Positions 14,427-18,305 of a DNA stretch of 18,305 nucleotides are shown piece by piece. The position numbers and the translations under genes were made by a program. The DNA is from HGM04593 sp045634365 (lineage in GTDB: Bacteria > Bacteroidota > Bacteroidia > Bacteroidales > Bacteroidaceae). A model generated the notes under the pieces. It did no database searches and was not told the origin of the DNA. It saw only the letters and a program-made list of their open reading frames with translations. The stretch covers positions 1-18,305 of the forward strand of contig JAZRAC010000051.1 of the NCBI GenBank assembly GCA_045634365.1. Direction: 5' to 3'. Positions within the stretch are counted from its first letter, which is position 1. Every line of letters begins with the position of its first letter.

Positions 14427-14460
14427 ATGTATTATGTTTTTTATTCATTTCATAATACAT
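14427..14460 (-). other. 10-bp perfect inverted repeat after the aminotransferase gene
   Basis: ATGTATTATG (14427-14436) and CATAATACAT (14451-14460) are perfect complements around a 14-base loop, 7 bases beyond the aminotransferase stop on the - strand. No T-run follows it in the direction of transcription, so it is not a standard terminator. It could be an RNA-stabilising or attenuating hairpin inside the 108-base gap, or an operator-like site. This A/T-only-arm structure could also be chance in A/T-rich DNA. Confidence 0.4.
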
Positions 14461-14467
14461 AATACAA

Positions 14468-15583
14468 CTATTTTTTCACAATAGTTGTAATTATTCTTTC
14501 AACATCTTCTTTGCTGAGTTCGTGGTGCATTGGGAGGCATATTACTTCGTCGGCAATGCGTGTTGCTACCGGCAAGTTGTCGGGGGTGGCGCTTGGCAGT
14601 CCACGGTATGTGGAGAATGAACTGATGAGTGGGTAGAAATAGCGTCGCCCAATAATGTTGTTCTCTTTTAGTTTTGCATATAGTTCGTCGCGTGTAATAC
14701 CAAACTCATTGGCATTGATGAAGATTGGGAAGTATGAGTAATTGTGACGTACACCGACCATATCGTCGAAGAAACGCAATCCGGGTATGTTGCGCAATTC
14801 ATTGCGGTATTGAATTGCTACTTTCTGTCGAGCCTCAATTGCGGCATCAACATCTTTGAGAGCTAAAAGACCATACGCCGAACGCATTTCGTCCATTTTA
14901 CTATTTATACCAGGCGCAACAACCTCTATCTCCCCTGCAAAACCGAAGTTTTTAAGGTAATCGATGCGCTTTTTTGTTTGTTCATCGTGCATAACCAGTG
15001 CGCCACCTTCTATGGTGTTATAAACTTTTGTTGCGTGAAAGCTGAGTGTTGACATATCGCCTGCGTTAAGTATGCTTTCGCCATTAACTTCTACTCCAAA
15101 AGCGTGGGCGGCATCGTAAATAACTTTTAGTCCATATTTATCGGCAACTTCCTGTATGCGTTTTGTATCACAGGGCTTGCCATAGCAGTGTACGGGCATA
15201 ATGGCTGTTGTCCTTGGGGTAATGGCTGCTTCTATTTTGTCGGGGTCTATTCCGCAATTATTAGGGTCTATGTCAACAAATACAGGCTTTGTGTTATTCC
15301 ACCAGATGCTGTGTGTTGTTGCTACGAAACTGAATGGGGTGGTAATTACTTCGCCCGATATGCGCAGGGCCTGCAAGGCGGTGATAAGTGGCAATGTCCC
15401 GTTTGTAAAAAGGCTTATATAAGGTACTTTTAGATATTTGCATAGCTCTGCTTCAAGGGTTTTGTGATATTGCCCATTATTGGTAATCCATTTGCTCTGC
15501 CATATGTCTTTAAGGAGCTCGTGGAAGTCATCAAGGTTGGGCAGTAATGGGGCTGTTACGGTAATTGGCTCATTTGTTTTCAT
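14468..15583 (-). CDS. DegT/DnrJ/EryC1-family sugar aminotransferase, VioA-like (371 aa)
   Basis: PLP-dependent transaminase acting on a nucleotide-activated 4-keto (or 3-keto) sugar, with Glu as likely donor. The PLP lysine is K186 in SFHATKVYNTIEGGALV (181-197); VIYDAAHAFGV (154-164) holds the ring-binding D157; FTNGTLPLITALQAL (59-73) is the phosphate loop region. VITTPFSFVATTHSIWW (79-95) and HCYGKPCD (132-139) closely resemble VioA of E. coli O7, which makes dTDP-Qui4N from the product of RmlB. FdtB/QdtB-type 3-aminotransferases are the main alternative, but the isomerase they need (FdtA/QdtA type) is not visible in the window. Length is normal for the family. It follows wzx by 20 bases. 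Confidence 0.88.
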   Translation of the reverse strand: MKTNEPITVTAPLLPNLDDFHELLKDIWQSKWITNNGQYHKTLEAELCKYLKVPYISLFTNGTLPLITALQALRISGEVITTPFSFVATTHSIWWNNTKPVFVDIDPNNCGIDPDKIEAAITPRTTAIMPVHCYGKPCDTKRIQEVADKYGLKVIYDAAHAFGVEVNGESILNAGDMSTLSFHATKVYNTIEGGALVMHDEQTKKRIDYLKNFGFAGEIEVVAPGINSKMDEMRSAYGLLALKDVDAAIEARQKVAIQYRNELRNIPGLRFFDDMVGVRHNYSYFPIFINANEFGITRDELYAKLKENNIIGRRYFYPLISSFSTYRGLPSATPDNLPVATRIADEVICLPMHHELSKEDVERIITTIVKK

Positions 15584-15603
15584 AAGGCTATGTTTTATGT
15601 TTA

Positions 15604-17058
15604 TTATTTCTTTCTTAATTTGTATATAATAGGCATTACAATCTTTTTAATTTCTTTGTATGCATCTAATTTTGTATATTCAAGAAGTGATATTGCGACG
15701 ATTGCGCCGATAATAATCTGTAATGATAACTGGTAAAATGGCGAAATTGGCAATAGTGATATTGGGAAAATTATGGCTGCAATTGTTATTGCAATTCCTA
15801 ATGATGGTAAGATGTCTTTGAATTGTTCCAAAATTGAATATTTTAGGAAGGGACCAGAATAGCAAGCGTTTATATACAAGCATATCCAACTGGTTACGAG
15901 GCTGCCAAATAGCATTAAATATATGTCTATGAATATACCTAAAAGTAATGGCCCGATAGCTATTATTTTTTTTATTATTTCCAATCGCAAGAAAAGGTCG
16001 GAGCGTCCTTGTACTTGTAGCATATTCAAATTTAGTGAATGCAGGGGATAAAGCATCATTGAAAAGCATAGAATCTGTAACATTGGAACCGATTGTAACC
16101 ATTCCTCGCCAATAAGGACCAAAATCATAGGTTTGGCAATTGCTGCTAATCCGATCATAAGTATGAACGTTACCAGCATAGAGGTTTTTATTATTTTTCG
16201 ATAACCCTCTTTTAGATACTGCTTATCATTCTGTATACTACTCAATACAGGATAGCTTACACGTTGTACATTATTGTTTATATTACTTGAAAACAATTGT
16301 CCAAACTGATGGGCACGGCTATAGAAGCCCAATATGGCCGGACTATAAAATCCTGCAATGACTATTTGATATAAATCTTTCCAAATGGTATCAATGAGTC
16401 CAGAAACAAGTAGTTTCCATCCAAATCCAAATAGTTCCTTAAAGGCTTTTTTTGAAAATTGGAATTTAGGGAACCATTTATTATATATCCATAAAAGCAC
16501 TGTATTTATAACCTGTCGTGATATTTGTTGCCCGACAAGACTCCATACACCTAGTTCGCATATAGCCATAGAAACACCTATAATACCACTGACAATTGAT
16601 GCAATTAAAGATATTTTGGCCTGTGTCTTGAAGTTGATACTTTTTACTAATCTTGTGCGTTGAATAATAGCAAGGGCATTAATGATGACAATTATGCCCA
16701 TAGTTCGCGTTAGAACTGTTAATTGTGGCTGTTTAAATAATATTGCTATTAGTGGTGCACATATATAAAGAGTAACAAAAAGGAAAATACTTATTAGGAG
16801 ATTGGTAATAAAAACTGTGTTATAGTCTTCGTCTTTTATATCGTGCTTTCTTATAAGTGCGCTTGAAAAACCGCTATCAACAATGCTGTTAAACAAGGCA
16901 ATAAAGATCATAATAATGCCAATTAATCCGTATTCGTCAGGAGTTAGAAGACGAGCCAGCACAAGGCCTATAATAAAGGAAATTCCTTGATTGGCTATAT
17001 TGTCTATAAAGCTCCAACTAACTCCTTTAACGGTTTTGTTTTTTATACCTTCTGACAT
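15604..17058 (-). CDS. wzx: Wzx flippase, MOP/PST family, WzxC-like (484 aa)
   Basis: Moves the undecaprenyl-linked repeat unit across the inner membrane. The N-terminal block KGVSWSFIDNIANQGISF followed by LARLLTPDEYGLIGI (34-48) and DSGFSSALIRKHD (61-73) is the hallmark of WzxC-like oligosaccharide flippases. About twelve to fourteen hydrophobic segments run through the protein, and it ends with a Lys/Arg-rich cytoplasmic tail (YKLRKK). The length is typical. It lies 22 bases after rfbB. Together with the EpsG-type Wzy downstream it points to a Wzx/Wzy-dependent rather than ABC-transporter pathway. Confidence 0.92.
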   Translation of the reverse strand: MSEGIKNKTVKGVSWSFIDNIANQGISFIIGLVLARLLTPDEYGLIGIIMIFIALFNSIVDSGFSSALIRKHDIKDEDYNTVFITNLLISIFLFVTLYICAPLIAILFKQPQLTVLTRTMGIIVIINALAIIQRTRLVKSINFKTQAKISLIASIVSGIIGVSMAICELGVWSLVGQQISRQVINTVLLWIYNKWFPKFQFSKKAFKELFGFGWKLLVSGLIDTIWKDLYQIVIAGFYSPAILGFYSRAHQFGQLFSSNINNNVQRVSYPVLSSIQNDKQYLKEGYRKIIKTSMLVTFILMIGLAAIAKPMILVLIGEEWLQSVPMLQILCFSMMLYPLHSLNLNMLQVQGRSDLFLRLEIIKKIIAIGPLLLGIFIDIYLMLFGSLVTSWICLYINACYSGPFLKYSILEQFKDILPSLGIAITIAAIIFPISLLPISPFYQLSLQIIIGAIVAISLLEYTKLDAYKEIKKIVMPIIYKLRKK

Positions 17059-17080
17059 ATTGTGACCTTAATTACATCGA

Positions 17081-18217
17081 TTATCTGTTCTTGTACATAT
17101 CATCGTAGTACTTCTCATACTCACCGCTGGTGATATTATCCATCCACTCCTGATTATCCAAGTACCAGCGCACAGTCTTCTCTATACCCTCCTCGAACTG
17201 CAAGCTGGGCTCCCAACCAAGCTCCTTCTGCAACTTTGTAGAGTCGATTGCGTAGCGCATATCGTGGCCTGCGCGGTCGGTAACATAGGTAATGAGGTCG
17301 AGCGAAGCACCCTCGGGGTTGCCCAAAAGACGGTCGACGGTTTTTATGATTACCTTAATAATATCTATATTCTTCCACTCGTTAAAGCCACCGATGTTAT
17401 AAGTGTCGGCAATCTTGCCATCGTGGAAAATAACATCTATTGCTCGTGCGTGGTCGACAACATACAGCCAGTCGCGCACATTCTCGCCCTTGCCATAAAC
17501 AGGCAGAGGCTTACGCTGGCGTATGTTGTTTATGAACAAAGGTATCAGTTTCTCGGGGAACTGATAGGGACCGTAGTTGTTTGAGCAGTTGGTTACTATT
17601 GTGGGCAGGCCGTATGTGTCGTGGAACGCACGAACAAAGTGGTCGCTGCTGGCCTTTGATGCCGAATAGGGACTGTGGGGGTTGTACTTTGTTGTTTCGT
17701 AAAAGAAGTCGGTACCGTAGGCCAAGTGATGCTCGCCCGACGATGCTGTGGTTGTGAAGGGAGGCTCAACACCCTCGGGGCGGTCGAGTTCTAACGCACC
17801 GTATACCTCGTCGGTTGAAATATGATAGAAACGCTTGCCTTCGTACTTCTCGGGCAGCGACTCCCAGTAGAGCTTCGCAGCCTGCAACAAGGAGAGTGTA
17901 CCCATCACATTGGTGCGTGCAAAGGTAAAGGGGTCTTTTATGGAGCGGTCAACGTGGCTCTCGGCAGCAAGGTGAATAACACCGTCTACCTTGTAATCCA
18001 CCATAAGTTTGTACATTGCGTCAAAATCGCAAATATCGCCACGGAAGAAAGTGTAGTTGGGTTTATCCTCAATGTCCTTCAAATTGGCAAGATTGCCTGC
18101 ATAGGTGAGCTTATCGACATTTATAATGTGATAATCGGGATATTTGTTGACAAACAGGCGCACAACGTGTGAGCCAATAAAGCCGGCACCGCCGGTAACA
18201 ATGATGTTACGTTTCAT
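17081..18217 (-). CDS. rfbB: dTDP-glucose 4,6-dehydratase (RfbB/RmlB, 378 aa)
   Basis: Second step of dTDP-L-rhamnose synthesis: dTDP-glucose to dTDP-4-keto-6-deoxyglucose, NAD+-dependent. This is an extended SDR enzyme: TGGAGFIGSH (8-17) binds NAD, HLAAESHVDRS (82-92) is conserved, STDEVYG (134-140) supplies the catalytic Thr-Asp-Glu, and YSASK (184-188) holds Y184 and K188. NNYGPYQFPEKLIPLF (213-228) and GENVRDWLYVVDHARA follow. At 378 residues it is longer than E. coli RmlB because of an insert before YSASK (about 141-180), which I believe is usual in Bacteroidales. The product feeds both RmlC/RmlD and the aminotransferase downstream. The gene is richer in G+C than the middle of the operon. 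It starts one base after the rmlD stop. Confidence 0.97.
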   Translation of the reverse strand: MKRNIIVTGGAGFIGSHVVRLFVNKYPDYHIINVDKLTYAGNLANLKDIEDKPNYTFFRGDICDFDAMYKLMVDYKVDGVIHLAAESHVDRSIKDPFTFARTNVMGTLSLLQAAKLYWESLPEKYEGKRFYHISTDEVYGALELDRPEGVEPPFTTTASSGEHHLAYGTDFFYETTKYNPHSPYSASKASSDHFVRAFHDTYGLPTIVTNCSNNYGPYQFPEKLIPLFINNIRQRKPLPVYGKGENVRDWLYVVDHARAIDVIFHDGKIADTYNIGGFNEWKNIDIIKVIIKTVDRLLGNPEGASLDLITYVTDRAGHDMRYAIDSTKLQKELGWEPSLQFEEGIEKTVRWYLDNQEWMDNITSGEYEKYYDDMYKNR

Positions 18218-18218
18218 A

Positions 18219-18305
18219 TTATTGTTGTTTTAGTCGTTTAATACAATAGAGCATCGAATCGCGCCAGTGAGGTATCTCTATGCCAAAGGTTGTTTTTATC
18301 TTTGT
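18219..18305 (-). CDS. rfbD: C-terminal end of dTDP-4-dehydrorhamnose reductase (RfbD/RmlD), partial
   Basis: Reading from the right edge on the - strand, 28 codons stay open to a TAA at 18219-18221. They encode TKIKTTFGIEIPHWRDSMLY followed by CIKRLKQQ. The pattern KxTFGIxIPxWRDS...CI is what I recognise as the end of Bacteroidota RmlD, which reduces dTDP-4-keto-L-rhamnose to dTDP-L-rhamnose with NAD(P)H. The rest of the gene is beyond the window. rfbB follows after one base (TAATATG), in agreement with an rfbA-C-D-B order. The fragment is too short for certainty. Confidence 0.72.
   Translation of the reverse strand, partial: TKIKTTFGIEIPHWRDSMLYCIKRLKQQ

Noticed and set aside
15680..16102. 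140-codon frame on the - strand inside wzx
   Set aside because: It is an out-of-frame shadow of the clearly membrane-patterned Wzx reading frame on the same strand.
1..18305. CRISPR array, tRNA or rRNA genes, integrase, transposase
   Set aside because: I saw no regularly spaced direct repeats, no tRNA-like cloverleaf and no recombinase or transposase motifs on either strand.

Overview
The window looks like a chromosomal piece of a Bacteroidales bacterium (Bacteroides, Prevotella, Muribaculaceae or a relative; the genus cannot be told from this alone). The evidence is A/T-rich leaders instead of Shine-Dalgarno sites, a recurring TAATATG stop-start junction, Bacteroidota-type dispersed palindromes, a 378-residue rfbB, and the overall form of the surface-polysaccharide locus. 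There are three blocks.

(1) Positions 1-1550, + strand: three co-directional genes that look like the end of a prophage structural module (a tail or virion-like leucine-rich-repeat protein cut by the window edge, a 63-residue protein and a 196-residue protein with a C-terminal coiled coil). They are closed by a strong hairpin terminator. (2) Positions 1551-2600: two GC-rich dispersed palindromes, an ECF-type sigma factor gene on the + strand, a nested MITE-like element of about 156 bp with perfect 15-bp terminal inverted repeats, and a strong hairpin terminator that closes the opposing operon. (3) Positions 2608-18305, - strand: one long polysaccharide biosynthesis operon transcribed right to left, whose promoter lies beyond the right edge.

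In transcription order the operon holds the tail of rmlD (rfbD), rfbB (rmlB), a Wzx flippase, a VioA-like sugar aminotransferase, an ATP-grasp ligase, a PglD/NeuD-like left-handed beta-helix acyltransferase, a MaoC-fold enoyl-CoA hydratase, a CitE-like beta-hydroxyacyl-CoA lyase, a GT2 glycosyltransferase, an EpsG-type Wzy polymerase, a GT4 glycosyltransferase, a NodL/WbbJ-like O-acetyltransferase, a second GT4, a polysaccharide pyruvyl transferase-family protein, an FrhB-like ferredoxin-domain protein, and a third GT4 with a WchF-like rhamnosyltransferase motif. RmlB and RmlD imply dTDP-rhamnose. RmlB also supplies the 4-keto-6-deoxy sugar that the aminotransferase would turn into an amino sugar such as dTDP-Qui4N. 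Wzx and Wzy imply a lipid-linked repeat unit built by four glycosyltransferases, flipped and polymerised in the periplasm.

The most unusual part is the block at 11040-15583: aminotransferase, ATP-grasp, acyltransferase, MaoC and CitE in a row. I read it as a candidate cassette that makes a non-acetyl acyl-CoA from central metabolites and attaches it to an amino sugar. This is inference from gene order and family chemistry. The family assignments come from motifs read by eye; no database search was possible.
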